Assembly (NCBI GenBank): GCA_013141435.1
Contig: JABFQZ010000020.1
Span: 1-64,000, forward strand
Length of the DNA: 64,000 nucleotides
Direction of reading: 5' to 3'
From: Ferruginibacter sp.
GTDB lineage: Bacteria; Bacteroidota; Bacteroidia; Chitinophagales; Chitinophagaceae
The position numbers and the translations under genes were made by a program. Shown here in pieces: positions 52,214 through 61,534 of the stretch; positions within the stretch are counted from its first letter, which is position 1; every line of letters starts with the position of its first letter. A model generated the notes under the pieces. That model worked only from the letters and a program-made list of their open reading frames with translations, was not told the origin of the DNA and made no database searches.

Positions 52214-54199
52214 ATGTATTTATATTCTAAAATACCAAAAAATATCAAGCTATTACTCACAGTAATGAGTGTTTTTTTATTAATAATGACAATTTACAGG
52301 TTGTTTTTCTTTTTTCATTATAGGCAAGACCTTAAGCCATTTAGTGGCTCTATGATGCTAATGGGGTTGAGGTTTGATTTGAGAATTGTTGCTGTAATAG
52401 GGTTGGGCTTGTTTGTTTTTTCGTTATTGTTAAATCCTTTTAAAAATAAAAAATTACAAAATTTTTGGGTTATAATATTAACTTTTATATTTGTTATTTT
52501 ATTAATTACTTATAGCAGCGATTACTATTATTACGACTACCTAAAACAGCGTTTAAGTGCAAGCATAATAAGTTTTGCAAAAGATGCTACCATATCTACA
52601 AAAATGATGTGGCAAACTTACCCATTACTAAAAATATTGCTATTACTAATATTATTTATTGTTGCATTTGTACAATTTATAAAATGGATATTTAAAAAAA
52701 TTTTTTTGCAAAAGGGAGCGTTCAATAAAAAAAATAATTTAATTTTTTCTATACTTTTTATTTGCACTTCTGCCCTTGCAATTTTTGGTAAAATTGGACA
52801 ATACCCACTTAGATGGAGTGATGCATTTGCATTGTCTGACGAATTTAAGGCAAATGTTGCTCTCAATCCTTTTCAAAGTTTTTTTAGTAGTTTAAGTTTT
52901 AAAAACTCAGGATATGATTTAAAAAAAGTAAAAAAATATTACCCAATTATTGCAAATTATTTAGGAATAAAAGATACAAATATTACCACATTAAATTATA
53001 ATAGACCATACAATTTCGCAAATGCTAATATTAATATTTCAAAACCAAATATTGTAATTGTAATATGCGAAAGTTTTAGTGCATACAAAAGCTCAATGTT
53101 TGGAAACCATTTAAACCCTACTCCATATTTTAATACAATGTCTAATAATGGAGTATTTTTTGAACGTTGCTTTACGCCTGCCTTTGGTACTGCAAGAGGT
53201 GTGTGGGCTACACTTACAGGCATACCCGATGTTGAAGATAATAAAACAGCAAGTAGAAACCCAGCTGCAGTAAACCAACACAGCATTATGGATAATTTTA
53301 TTGGATACGATAAATATTATTTTTTGGGTGGTAGCACCACATGGGCAAATATAAGAGGCTTACTTACCAATAATATTGAAGGCTTAAAAATATATGAAGA
53401 AGACAATTTCAAAGCAAAAAAAGTAGATGTTTGGGGTATTAGCGATAAAAATTTATTTTTAGAAGCCAACAAGGTTTTTGCTACACAAACAACGCCTTTT
53501 GTATCCATAATTCAAACAGCCGATAACCACAGGCCATACACAATACCTACCGAAGATTTGATTGAATTTAAAAAAGTAGATTACCCAAAAGATACTTTAA
53601 CAAAGTATGGATTTGATGACAATGGGCAATTAAATGCTTTTATGTACACCGATTTTTGTTTTAAAAAATTTATAGAAACAGCAAAAAAAGAAAAATATTT
53701 TTCCAACACTATTTTTGTATTTGTTGGCGATCATGGGCTTAGAGGTAATGCAGGAAAAATGTTTCCTAAAAGTTTTACCGAGCAAGGCATATTAGCAGAG
53801 CATGTGCCTTTATTATTTTATGCGCCTAATTTATTAAAATCAGTTAGAATAAAAGAGCCTGCATCGCAGTTAGATATTTTTCCGAGTGTGGCTTACTTGG
53901 CAAAACAAAGTTTTACAAATACTACCTTAGGTAATAATCTTTTTGATACTGCTAAAACAAACAATAGATTTGCATTTATTGCTGACCCAGATATGCGTAC
54001 AATTGGTTTAGTAAGTAATGAATTTTATTTTGTAAAAAATTTGAATACAGGAAAAGAAAATTTTGTATCTGTAGTCAATAATGACCCAATAATTAGTACT
54101 AAAAAAACAGACAGTATAAAAAATAATATGAAAGATATTTCAGAAGCTTTTTATAATACTGCAAAATATATGTTGTTAAATAATAATAAGAAAAAATAA
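52214..54199 (+). CDS. LTA-synthase-like membrane sulfatase-fold protein, first paralogue
   Basis: A protein of 661 residues. Five membrane segments occupy the first 215 residues, and the rest is a periplasmic alkaline-phosphatase/sulfatase-fold domain: IVIVICESFSAYKSSMFGN (metal ligand Glu), FGTARGVWATLTGIPD (likely the threonine nucleophile), DVWGISDKNLF, TADNHRPYTIP and VFVGDHGLRGNAG (metal ligands Asp-His). LtaS-type enzymes transfer phosphoglycerol from phosphatidylglycerol. Bacteroidota lack lipoteichoic acid, so the acceptor here is probably a periplasmic glycan, lipid or surface polymer. A paralogue follows 54 bases downstream. Confidence 0.9.
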   Translation: MYLYSKIPKNIKLLLTVMSVFLLIMTIYRLFFFFHYRQDLKPFSGSMMLMGLRFDLRIVAVIGLGLFVFSLLLNPFKNKKLQNFWVIILTFIFVILLITYSSDYYYYDYLKQRLSASIISFAKDATISTKMMWQTYPLLKILLLLILFIVAFVQFIKWIFKKIFLQKGAFNKKNNLIFSILFICTSALAIFGKIGQYPLRWSDAFALSDEFKANVALNPFQSFFSSLSFKNSGYDLKKVKKYYPIIANYLGIKDTNITTLNYNRPYNFANANINISKPNIVIVICESFSAYKSSMFGNHLNPTPYFNTMSNNGVFFERCFTPAFGTARGVWATLTGIPDVEDNKTASRNPAAVNQHSIMDNFIGYDKYYFLGGSTTWANIRGLLTNNIEGLKIYEEDNFKAKKVDVWGISDKNLFLEANKVFATQTTPFVSIIQTADNHRPYTIPTEDLIEFKKVDYPKDTLTKYGFDDNGQLNAFMYTDFCFKKFIETAKKEKYFSNTIFVFVGDHGLRGNAGKMFPKSFTEQGILAEHVPLLFYAPNLLKSVRIKEPASQLDIFPSVAYLAKQSFTNTTLGNNLFDTAKTNNRFAFIADPDMRTIGLVSNEFYFVKNLNTGKENFVSVVNNDPIISTKKTDSIKNNMKDISEAFYNTAKYMLLNNNKKK

Positions 54200-54253
54200 T
54201 CAAATTTTAAATAAACCATACAATTAGTTAAAGTATTTGCTTTTACCAAAAAA

Positions 54254-56230
54254 ATGTTTACAAGACTACTAATTCCAAAAACCGTACAATGGATAGTGAA
54301 ATTATTTTTCATTTATCTTTTCATTTTTACTGCTTTTAGAGTAGCTACAGTGCTTTTCTTTAAGCCAGATAATTTGCCTTGGTCGCAATTAGGATCTTCT
54401 TTTTGGTTAGGGTTAAAATACGATCTCCGCTGGATTTCATTTATCCTTAGCCCTATTGCTGTACTATCTTTATACAAAAAGTTTTCGCCATTTTATAACG
54501 AAACTTCCAAAAAAATATGGACAGGATATTTAGGAATTATTACATTACTTGTTTTGTTTTTTTATGGTGCCGATTTTGGGCAGTTTGCATACATAAATGC
54601 AAGGTTAAATGCCGATGCTTTAATTTTTGCCGAAGACCCAAAAGAAAGCCTGCAAATGATATGGGAAAGCTATCCAATTATTTGGATATTGATTGGTTTA
54701 TTTGGAGCTGTGTTAATGACAATTTGGATGTTTAGGCGCACACATGTTATTGTAGAAGAAAAAAATGTGCTTATACATAAATTTAGTTTTAGAAAAATTT
54801 GGCATTCTGTAGCATTACTATTTTTAGGTTGGTTTATATATGGCTTTTTTACTGCATCGCCATTAAATTTTTATAGGGCATTTAATTTAAACGATGGCTT
54901 TAAAAGCAACTTGGCATTAAACCCTATGCAAAATTTTTTTACAACACTTAGTTTCAGAAAACCCCAGTATGCTACCAAAGCAAAAGAAAATTACCCAATA
55001 ATAAAAGAATTTTTAGGACTAGGTAATAATGTAACCAATAATTACCAAAGGCTTGTTCACCCTAATAGTAAAGCCCTAGAAAGTAAACCCAATGTGGTGT
55101 TGGTAATTTGCGAAAGCTTTAGTATGTATAAAAGTAGCATGAGCGGCAATGTGCTAAATGCCACACCTTATTTTAACCAAATGTGTAAAGAAGGTATATT
55201 TTTCAACCACTGTTTTTCGCCAACATTTGGTACAGCCCGTGGAGTATTTGCTACTATTACTGGTATTCCCGATGTGCAGCTGGGCAAGTTTTCTACCCGA
55301 AACGAAGAATCTGTAAACCAACATACAATTATAAACGATTTTGAAGGCTACGAAAAATTTTATTTTATTGGAGGTCGTAGTGAGTTTAATAATTTTAAAG
55401 GCTTAGTACAAAATATTAAAGATGTACAAATTTTTGAAGAAGGAAAATACAAAGACCCTAAATTAAATGTATGGGGCATTAGCGATAAAAATTTATTTTT
55501 GGCAGCCAATAGCCAAATGGCAAAACAAACAAAACCTTTTTTTACCATAATTCAAACAGCCGATAATCATAGGCCATTTAACATACCCGAAGAAGACATA
55601 GATTTTATTCCTAAAAACATAACGAAAGACGAATTAGAAAAAAATGGCTTTGAATCATTAAAAGAATACAATGCTTTTTTATACTCCGATTATTGTTTTA
55701 AAAAATATATAGAAGCGGCAAAAAAAGAAACTTACTTTAACAATACCATTTTTATTTTTATTGGCGATCATGGGCTAGAAGGTAATACAGATGCCATATA
55801 TCCAAAAGCATGGAAAACACAACGCTTAGCCGATGAGCATGTACCATTACTTTTTTACGCACCAGCATTACTTAGCCCACAAGTGCACAATGAGCCAGTA
55901 TCGCAAATAGATGTTTTACCAACAGTAGCTAGCATGATACAGCAACCATATACCAATTATACACTTGGCAGAGATTTGTTAGACACTACAAAAAAGCAAC
56001 ATGCCGCATTTATAATTTATCATGCACCTGGCTGGGTTGGTGTAGTAAACGAAAAATATTTTTATAGAAAAAACATACACATGAAAACCGATGAATTGGT
56101 TTCGGTAACAAACAATAATATTTTATTAAATATACAACAAACAGACTCAGTAAAAAGAGCAATGGGTAAACTTACTACCGCCATTTATGAAACAGCAAAA
56201 TGGATGTTGGTAAACAATAAAAACAAATAA
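54254..56230 (+). CDS. LTA-synthase-like membrane sulfatase-fold protein, second paralogue
   Basis: A protein of 658 residues with the same topology and motifs as its neighbour: VVLVICESFSMYKSSMSGN, FGTARGVFATITGIPD, NVWGISDKNLFLAANS, TADNHRPFNIPEEDID and IFIGDHGLEGNTD. The periplasmic domains are clearly similar over their whole length, while the membrane parts have diverged more, which points to an old tandem duplication. Two-enzyme systems of this superfamily can divide primer formation from chain extension, as LtaP/LtaS do in Listeria; whether this holds here is not known. Confidence 0.9.
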   Translation: MFTRLLIPKTVQWIVKLFFIYLFIFTAFRVATVLFFKPDNLPWSQLGSSFWLGLKYDLRWISFILSPIAVLSLYKKFSPFYNETSKKIWTGYLGIITLLVLFFYGADFGQFAYINARLNADALIFAEDPKESLQMIWESYPIIWILIGLFGAVLMTIWMFRRTHVIVEEKNVLIHKFSFRKIWHSVALLFLGWFIYGFFTASPLNFYRAFNLNDGFKSNLALNPMQNFFTTLSFRKPQYATKAKENYPIIKEFLGLGNNVTNNYQRLVHPNSKALESKPNVVLVICESFSMYKSSMSGNVLNATPYFNQMCKEGIFFNHCFSPTFGTARGVFATITGIPDVQLGKFSTRNEESVNQHTIINDFEGYEKFYFIGGRSEFNNFKGLVQNIKDVQIFEEGKYKDPKLNVWGISDKNLFLAANSQMAKQTKPFFTIIQTADNHRPFNIPEEDIDFIPKNITKDELEKNGFESLKEYNAFLYSDYCFKKYIEAAKKETYFNNTIFIFIGDHGLEGNTDAIYPKAWKTQRLADEHVPLLFYAPALLSPQVHNEPVSQIDVLPTVASMIQQPYTNYTLGRDLLDTTKKQHAAFIIYHAPGWVGVVNEKYFYRKNIHMKTDELVSVTNNNILLNIQQTDSVKRAMGKLTTAIYETAKWMLVNNKNK

Positions 56231-56251
56231 TTGTTAGCTTCGTTTATGTTT

Positions 56252-56992
56252 TTAAATTTTCTTTTCGGCAATCATTATAAGCCTTGGCGATAATTTTTCG
56301 TCGTACTTTCCAAAAGCATAATCGCCAAAAACTTGTTTTATTTTAAGCCCTTGTTTGGCAAACATTATTTCAAAATTTGGCAACGAAAATTTAGCTACTT
56401 TTTCGGTGTATTGCATTGGTTTTGCAAGTACCAAATCTTCTACAATTATTTTTTTGTAAAAATGATGCGCATCACTCCATTTACTAATAGTATATTTAGT
56501 TGTGCCAATTTGTTGTTGCATTTCGGCAATTGTTTTATCGGTAGAAAAAGCTACATTCAAATAATCCATTACAAAAATTCCACCTGGTTTTAACGATAAT
56601 GCAAAACTTTTTATAGCATTATCATGCTCTCTTTGTGTTTTAAAATACCCAAAACTTGTAAAAAAATTAAAAGTAATATCAAAATAATTTATCCGAAAAG
56701 GTTTGCGCATATCATGCACATAAAAATGTAAATTTTCTTCTTCATTTTTTTGAGCTTCAGCAATGCTTTCGGTACTCAAATCAATGCCAGTTACATCAAA
56801 CCCAATTTGAGCCAATTGCACACTGTGCCTGCCTTTACCGCAAGCAATATCAAAAACCTTAGCATCTTTTTGTGGTTGCAAATGAGCTGCCAATTTATCA
56901 ATAAAATTTGAAGCCTCTTGCTCATCTCTATGCGCATATAATTGATGATAATAAGGCGAATTAAACCAATCTACAAACCAAGTATCTAACAT
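56252..56992 (-). CDS. Class I SAM-dependent methyltransferase
   Basis: A protein of 246 residues. Motif I VFDIACGKGRHSVQLAQIGF, the acidic residue in VTGIDLSTESI, and FNFFTSFGYF with LKPGGIFVMDYLN further on. The N-terminus (WFVDWFNSPYYHQLYAHRDE) is typical of a small-molecule methyltransferase subgroup common in Bacteroidota. Substrate unknown. It is convergent with the LTA-synthase-like gene, with 21 bases between them. Confidence 0.86.
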   Translation of the reverse strand: MLDTWFVDWFNSPYYHQLYAHRDEQEASNFIDKLAAHLQPQKDAKVFDIACGKGRHSVQLAQIGFDVTGIDLSTESIAEAQKNEEENLHFYVHDMRKPFRINYFDITFNFFTSFGYFKTQREHDNAIKSFALSLKPGGIFVMDYLNVAFSTDKTIAEMQQQIGTTKYTISKWSDAHHFYKKIIVEDLVLAKPMQYTEKVAKFSLPNFEIMFAKQGLKIKQVFGDYAFGKYDEKLSPRLIMIAEKKI

Positions 56993-57067
56993 AGTTGCAA
57001 AATTAATGCTTTAACAACAAAATTTATTTTTATTTGTACGTCTGCCTTTGAAAACATATCAATATTT

Positions 57068-57137
57068 GCCCAGCTTTTCGCTATTACTCCTCGGTATTCG
57101 TTCCTCATACCTGTGGGGTAACCGCTACAATCAGGCG
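57068..57137 (-). repeat. Dispersed imperfect-palindrome element, copy E
   Basis: Arms CCCAGCTTTTCGCTATTACT and GGGGTAACCGCTACAATCAG enclose the hairpin GGTAT/ATACC (57093-57097 with 57107-57111). On the minus strand it reads CCTGATTGTAGCGGTTACCC, a variable core, then AGTAATAGCGAAAAGCTGGG. It lies between the methyltransferase and glmM genes. Confidence 0.6.
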
Positions 57138-57226
57138 TAATATTTCGGCAGCTGTACTTTATTCAACATTATTGTAACTAGGTGTCTTCTATACTTTTTT
57201 AAATCATATATTCTTACATAATTCGT

Positions 57227-57234
57227 ACATTTGC
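57227..57234 (+). promoter_or_regulatory. TAnnTTTG promoter box of glmM
   Basis: TACATTTG, 24 bases before the ATG, which gives a leader of about 17 bases. Confidence 0.5.
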
Positions 57235-57258
57235 AGCTACACAAAACGAAGAAAAAGA

Positions 57259-58656
57259 ATGGCATTAATAAAAAGCATTTCGGGCATTAGAGGTACAATT
57301 GGTGGCACACCAAACGATAACCTTACACCATTAGATATAGTAAAATTTGCAGCAGCATACGGCACCTGGCTAAAAACACAAAACAATAGTACTACAAATA
57401 AAAAAGTAGTAATAGGTAGAGACGGACGCATAAGCGGCAAAATGGTTAGCAACATTGTAGCATCTACTTTAACTGCTTTGGGTATAGATGTAATTGATAC
57501 CGACTTTAGCACTACACCCACGGTAGAAATGGCTGTAGTTTCCCTTAAAGCCGATGGCGGTATTATACTTACCGCAAGCCATAACCCCAAAGAGTGGAAT
57601 GCATTAAAATTACTAAATAGCAAAGGCGAATTTATAAGTGGTGCAGAGGGAGAAATGATATTGCAAATAGCTGCCTCCGAAAATTTTGATTTTGTGTCGG
57701 TAGATAATTTAGGAAGTATTACCCATAACGATAATACACTCAACCATCATATCGAAAAAGTATTGGCACACAAATTTGTAGATATAAATGCTATAAAAGA
57801 AGCTAATTTTAATATTGTAATAGATGTTGTAAATAGTACTGGAGCAATTGCCATACCAGCATTGTTAGATAAGCTTGGCGTAAAAAATTATAACATTATA
57901 CATGGCGAAATTACTGGAAACTTTGCACACAACCCAGAGCCATTGCCCGAAAACCTAACCGACCTTAGCAGAGAAGTAATTAGCAAAAAAGCAGATATAG
58001 GAATAGCCGTGGACCCAGATGTGGATAGGCTATGCTTTGTATGCGAAGATGGCAGCATGTTTGGCGAAGAATATACTTTGGTAGCTGTGGCCGATTACAT
58101 GCTTAGTTTGCAAAAAGGAAATAGTGTAAGCAACATGAGTAGTACACAAGCACTAAGAGATATAACTATAAAACATGGTGGCGAATATTTTGCAAGTGCA
58201 GTAGGCGAAGTAAATGTAGTAAATAAAATGAAAGCCAAAAATGCAGTTATTGGTGGAGAAGGTAATGGCGGTATTATTGTACCCGACTTACACTATGGTA
58301 GAGATGCATTAATAGGTATTGCACTTTTTCTAACTCACTTAGCAAAGAGTAGAAAAACCGTACGCCAACTCCGCAATACATACCCAGACTATTTTATGAG
58401 TAAAAATAAAATAACGTTGAATGCAGGTATAGATACTAAACAAATTTTTACAAGCATAAAAGACAAATATAAAAATCAACCAATAAATGATGAAGATGGA
58501 TTAAAAATACAATTTGATAATGACTGGGTGCAACTTCGTACAAGCAATACTGAGCCTATTATTCGTATTTATGCCGAAAGTAATTTAGAAACCACAGCAG
58601 AAAATATTGCAAAGAGATTAATGCAGGATATACAAGAGTTAATGAATAATTTATAA
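57259..58656 (+). CDS. glmM: Phosphoglucosamine mutase/phosphohexomutase
   Basis: A protein of 465 residues with the four-domain alpha-D-phosphohexomutase layout: SISGIRGTIGG at the start, the phosphoserine loop TASHNPKEWNALK (S107), the magnesium site DPDVDRL (D252, D254, D256), sugar-binding GGEGNGGI, and phosphate-binding RTSNTEPIIRIYAE. In Bacteroidota this subgroup interconverts glucosamine-6-phosphate and glucosamine-1-phosphate for peptidoglycan and LPS; a phosphomannomutase or phosphoglucomutase activity is the alternative. Confidence 0.85.
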   Translation: MALIKSISGIRGTIGGTPNDNLTPLDIVKFAAAYGTWLKTQNNSTTNKKVVIGRDGRISGKMVSNIVASTLTALGIDVIDTDFSTTPTVEMAVVSLKADGGIILTASHNPKEWNALKLLNSKGEFISGAEGEMILQIAASENFDFVSVDNLGSITHNDNTLNHHIEKVLAHKFVDINAIKEANFNIVIDVVNSTGAIAIPALLDKLGVKNYNIIHGEITGNFAHNPEPLPENLTDLSREVISKKADIGIAVDPDVDRLCFVCEDGSMFGEEYTLVAVADYMLSLQKGNSVSNMSSTQALRDITIKHGGEYFASAVGEVNVVNKMKAKNAVIGGEGNGGIIVPDLHYGRDALIGIALFLTHLAKSRKTVRQLRNTYPDYFMSKNKITLNAGIDTKQIFTSIKDKYKNQPINDEDGLKIQFDNDWVQLRTSNTEPIIRIYAESNLETTAENIAKRLMQDIQELMNNL

Positions 58657-58726
58657 TGAATATTGAATAATTTTTTATTTTATATTGAATCATCTTTTAT
58701 TTTCAGGAAGTTAAAATAATTAAAGT

Positions 58727-58761
58727 ATTCATCTCAATACTAACAGCTCAATACTAATTTT
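58727..58761 (+). repeat. 7-nt periodic leader of the cysteine desulfurase gene
   Basis: Units in register up to the ATG: ATTCATC, TCAATAC, TAACAGC, TCAATAC, TAATTTT. The style is that of mnmA and icd (CTCAATAC). Confidence 0.7.
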
Positions 58762-59889
58762 ATGCAAAGAATATATTTTGATAACGCTGCCACTACCTCA
58801 CTCGACCCAATAGTATTAGAAGCAATGATGCCATTTTTAACCGAAAAATTTGGCAATCCATCAAGCATTTATTCTTACGGCAGAGAAACAAGAATGGCTG
58901 TAGAAACTGCACGTAAAACTGTAGCAAAAATATTGAATGCAAACCCTGCCGAAATATTTTTTACAAGTGGTGGCACCGAAAGTAGCAATATGGCTATACA
59001 TGCAGCTATTAGAGATTTGGGTTGTAAACATATCATAACTTCTGTAATAGAGCACCATGCTGTATCACATACCGTTTCGCATTTAGATTGTTTAGATGAA
59101 GTAAAAGTAAGCCATGTAAAACTATTGCCCAATGGCCATATAGATATTGATGATTTAGAAAAACTATTGGCAGCAGCCGAAGAAAAAACATTGGTAACAT
59201 TAATGCATGCCAATAACGAAATTGGTAATATTTTAGACCTACATATTATTGGCAATCTTTGCAAATTATATAATGCCATATTTCATAGCGATACTGTGCA
59301 AACTGTAGGGCATTTTCCTATAGATTTACGAAATACACCTGTACATTTTATTACTGGCGCTGCACATAAATTTCATGGTCCAAAAGGTGTAGGTATAATT
59401 TATATAAATGAAAATATACGCATTAAACCTTTTGTACATGGCGGTGGGCAAGAGCGTAATATGCGAGCAGGTACCGAAAATATTTATGGAATTGTAGGTT
59501 TTGCCAAGGCGCTAGAATTAGCTAATACAAATTACGAAACCGATAGCGCTTACATTGGTACAATTAAATATTACATGCATGAGCAATTAAAAAAACATAT
59601 ACCTGGTGTAGGGTTTAATGGAGATACTTTAGGAAATAGCTTATACACTGTATTGAGTGTAAGTTTTCCTAAAACCGAAAAATCGGAAATGATTTTATTT
59701 AACCTTGATATAAATAACATTTGTGCAAGTGGTGGTAGTGCTTGTACAAGTGGCGCCGATGCTGGCAGTCATGTAATAAGAGCTGTAAATAATAACCCAA
59801 ATCAGCTTACTGTGCGTTTTAGTTTTAGCAAATACAATACTAAAGCTGAGGTAGATACTGTGGTAGAAAAATTAAAAGAATTGGTGTAG
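58762..59889 (+). CDS. Cysteine desulfurase, IscS/NifS family
   Basis: A PLP enzyme of 375 residues that takes sulfur from cysteine as a persulfide. It starts YFDNAATTSLDPIV, and has H99 in IEHHAVSH, the cofactor-binding K203 in GAAHKFHGPKG, and the catalytic C328 in ASGGSACTSG. The short catalytic loop with SACTSG and the overall length fit group I (IscS/NifS) enzymes. No scaffold (IscU/SufU) gene is adjacent, so it may serve tRNA thiolation through MnmA as well as Fe-S clusters. Its leader carries the same style of heptanucleotide units as mnmA. Confidence 0.9.
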   Translation: MQRIYFDNAATTSLDPIVLEAMMPFLTEKFGNPSSIYSYGRETRMAVETARKTVAKILNANPAEIFFTSGGTESSNMAIHAAIRDLGCKHIITSVIEHHAVSHTVSHLDCLDEVKVSHVKLLPNGHIDIDDLEKLLAAAEEKTLVTLMHANNEIGNILDLHIIGNLCKLYNAIFHSDTVQTVGHFPIDLRNTPVHFITGAAHKFHGPKGVGIIYINENIRIKPFVHGGGQERNMRAGTENIYGIVGFAKALELANTNYETDSAYIGTIKYYMHEQLKKHIPGVGFNGDTLGNSLYTVLSVSFPKTEKSEMILFNLDINNICASGGSACTSGADAGSHVIRAVNNNPNQLTVRFSFSKYNTKAEVDTVVEKLKELV

Positions 59890-60130
59890 ATGCTCTAAGA
59901 TAATTATACCAAATGCTCTGATTTCAAAAATTTAAAAACAGTTTCTAACTTTTGCTACATCTTTAAAAACTAAGTTTGCATTTAAAAAAAGACACAAAGA
60001 TGAGTGTTTTTTTTAGTAGTAATTTTAACGGTTTCTAAATATTCAGCTACGCTATGTTTTAATAAAGTTGTAGCACTCATAATTTTTCTTTTTTGTAAAG
60101 TACAATAAATATTTCAACAAGTTTACAAGC

Positions 60131-61306
60131 TTATTCTTTCTTCTTTTCTCTAGAGCCAGCATACAATTCATACTCCAATAATCTACAATCTATCTTGCTA
60201 GTAAAAAACTCAATTCTTCGTTTTGGTTTAAGTCCAATTTTTTTTGCCAGTTCTAAATTTCCGGTAAAAATATAGCCAGTATAACCTTTGCATTTTTTCT
60301 TCATAAAATCACCCATAAGAGCATAGGTTTCTTCTAAGGCTTCTTCCACACCAAGTCTATCGCCATACTCTGGGTTAAAAATAATTACCGATCCCTCAAC
60401 ATCGGGCAGCGTAGTTTGCTGAAAATCGCATACTTCATACGTAAGCATATCTTCTACACCAGCCATACCAGCATTTACTTTCGATACATTTATAGCATCT
60501 TCACTTATATCGGATACAATAATTTTTAAAGAAGCATTTTCTACAACCTGCGCTTCTATTTTTTCAAATTCGGCCTCATAGATTTCTTTATTAAAACCTT
60601 CCAAATGCATAAACGAATAGTTGCTACGGTACAAGCCTGGTACTCTATGAGTTGCCATAAGAGCAGCTTCTATGGCAATAGTGCCCGAGCCACACATAGG
60701 GTTTATAAAAGGAGTTTCTTTGTTCCAATTTGTAGCGTACAATACGCCAGCAGCCAAGGCTTCAAGCATAGGAGCTTTACCAGGTATTTTTCTATACCCA
60801 TGTTTCGATAAAGTTTCGCCACTAGTATCTATAAATAATTCAGCAGCTTCTTCCTTCCAAAATAAATGCACCACTACACCATTAAGCGTAGCGCCAGAGT
60901 CTGGTCTGCTACCAGTTTTATCTCTAAACCTATCAGCAATAGCATCTTTTACCTTTACATTGGCAAACAAATTATTGGTAATAGTTTCGTTGCTCACATT
61001 ACTACTTATCGAAAAATATCCTTCCGCAGGTATAATATTTTCCCACTCCACATTTAGCGCTACATTATACACATCATCGGCATTTACAGCCCTAAATTCT
61101 TTTATAGAAAATAGCACTTGGCTTGCACACCTAAGGTTTAAGTTTAGCCTTATACAATCCTGCATTGTGCCAAAAATTTCTACACCAGTTTTAAAAATGC
61201 GTACGGGCGTATAGCCTAAAGCTGTAATTTCTTTTTCTAAATAAATCGATAAACGATTGCTGCACGTAATAATTATACGGCTTTCGGTAGTAAATATTTT
61301 CACCAT
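60131..61306 (-). CDS. THUMP-domain RNA methyltransferase (RlmL/YpsC type)
   Basis: A protein of 391 residues from ATG 61306 (MVKIFTTESRII); the frame runs further upstream but a TAnnTTTG box ends one base before this ATG. THUMP domain (about 45-150), linker DKTGSRPDSGATLNGVVVHL, then the methyltransferase domain with MCGSGTIAIEAALMA (SAM site) and IFNPEYGDRLG, a variant of the NPPYG catalytic motif. It probably makes N2-methylguanine in 23S rRNA, as the N-terminal half of RlmL does. The second RlmL/RlmK domain is absent, as in other Gram-negative short forms. Confidence 0.88.
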   Translation of the reverse strand: MVKIFTTESRIIITCSNRLSIYLEKEITALGYTPVRIFKTGVEIFGTMQDCIRLNLNLRCASQVLFSIKEFRAVNADDVYNVALNVEWENIIPAEGYFSISSNVSNETITNNLFANVKVKDAIADRFRDKTGSRPDSGATLNGVVVHLFWKEEAAELFIDTSGETLSKHGYRKIPGKAPMLEALAAGVLYATNWNKETPFINPMCGSGTIAIEAALMATHRVPGLYRSNYSFMHLEGFNKEIYEAEFEKIEAQVVENASLKIIVSDISEDAINVSKVNAGMAGVEDMLTYEVCDFQQTTLPDVEGSVIIFNPEYGDRLGVEEALEETYALMGDFMKKKCKGYTGYIFTGNLELAKKIGLKPKRRIEFFTSKIDCRLLEYELYAGSREKKKE

Positions 61307-61307
61307 G

Positions 61308-61315
61308 CAAAAATA
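61308..61315 (-). promoter_or_regulatory. TAnnTTTG box abutting the THUMP methyltransferase start
   Basis: The minus strand reads TATTTTTG, then a single C, then ATGGTG. If used, transcription starts at or inside the first codons, so the message is leaderless or starts at a slightly later codon. Confidence 0.4.
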
Positions 61316-61400
61316 CCAAACAAAATTAAAGAGTAAGTATTTGTTTTTTTGCAATAAAATTAAGAAGCATATAGCGCAAAACAATATTCAGCGTTAGTTT

Positions 61401-61481
61401 CCAGCTATTCGCTACAATCTTTTTTCGTTTCCGCCAAAAAGCGGACTAACTCTCAAAAAGTATTTTCACTACTATCTGGGC
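61401..61481 (-). repeat. Dispersed imperfect-palindrome element, copy F
   Basis: Arms CCAGCTATTCGCTACAATCT and AGTATTTTCACTACTATCTG enclose a central perfect stem TCCGC/GCGGA (61430-61434 with 61441-61445). It is the closest relative of copy C. It lies between the THUMP methyltransferase and permease genes. Confidence 0.65.
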
Positions 61482-61534
61482 TATGCTCAGCATCAAATCA
61501 TTAATGAGCAGTTATTATTTTAGTATTTATGTTT

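Noticed and set aside
59890..60130. Possible gene or terminator after the cysteine desulfurase
   Set aside because: AT-rich, no convincing stem and no protein-like frame in these 241 bases.
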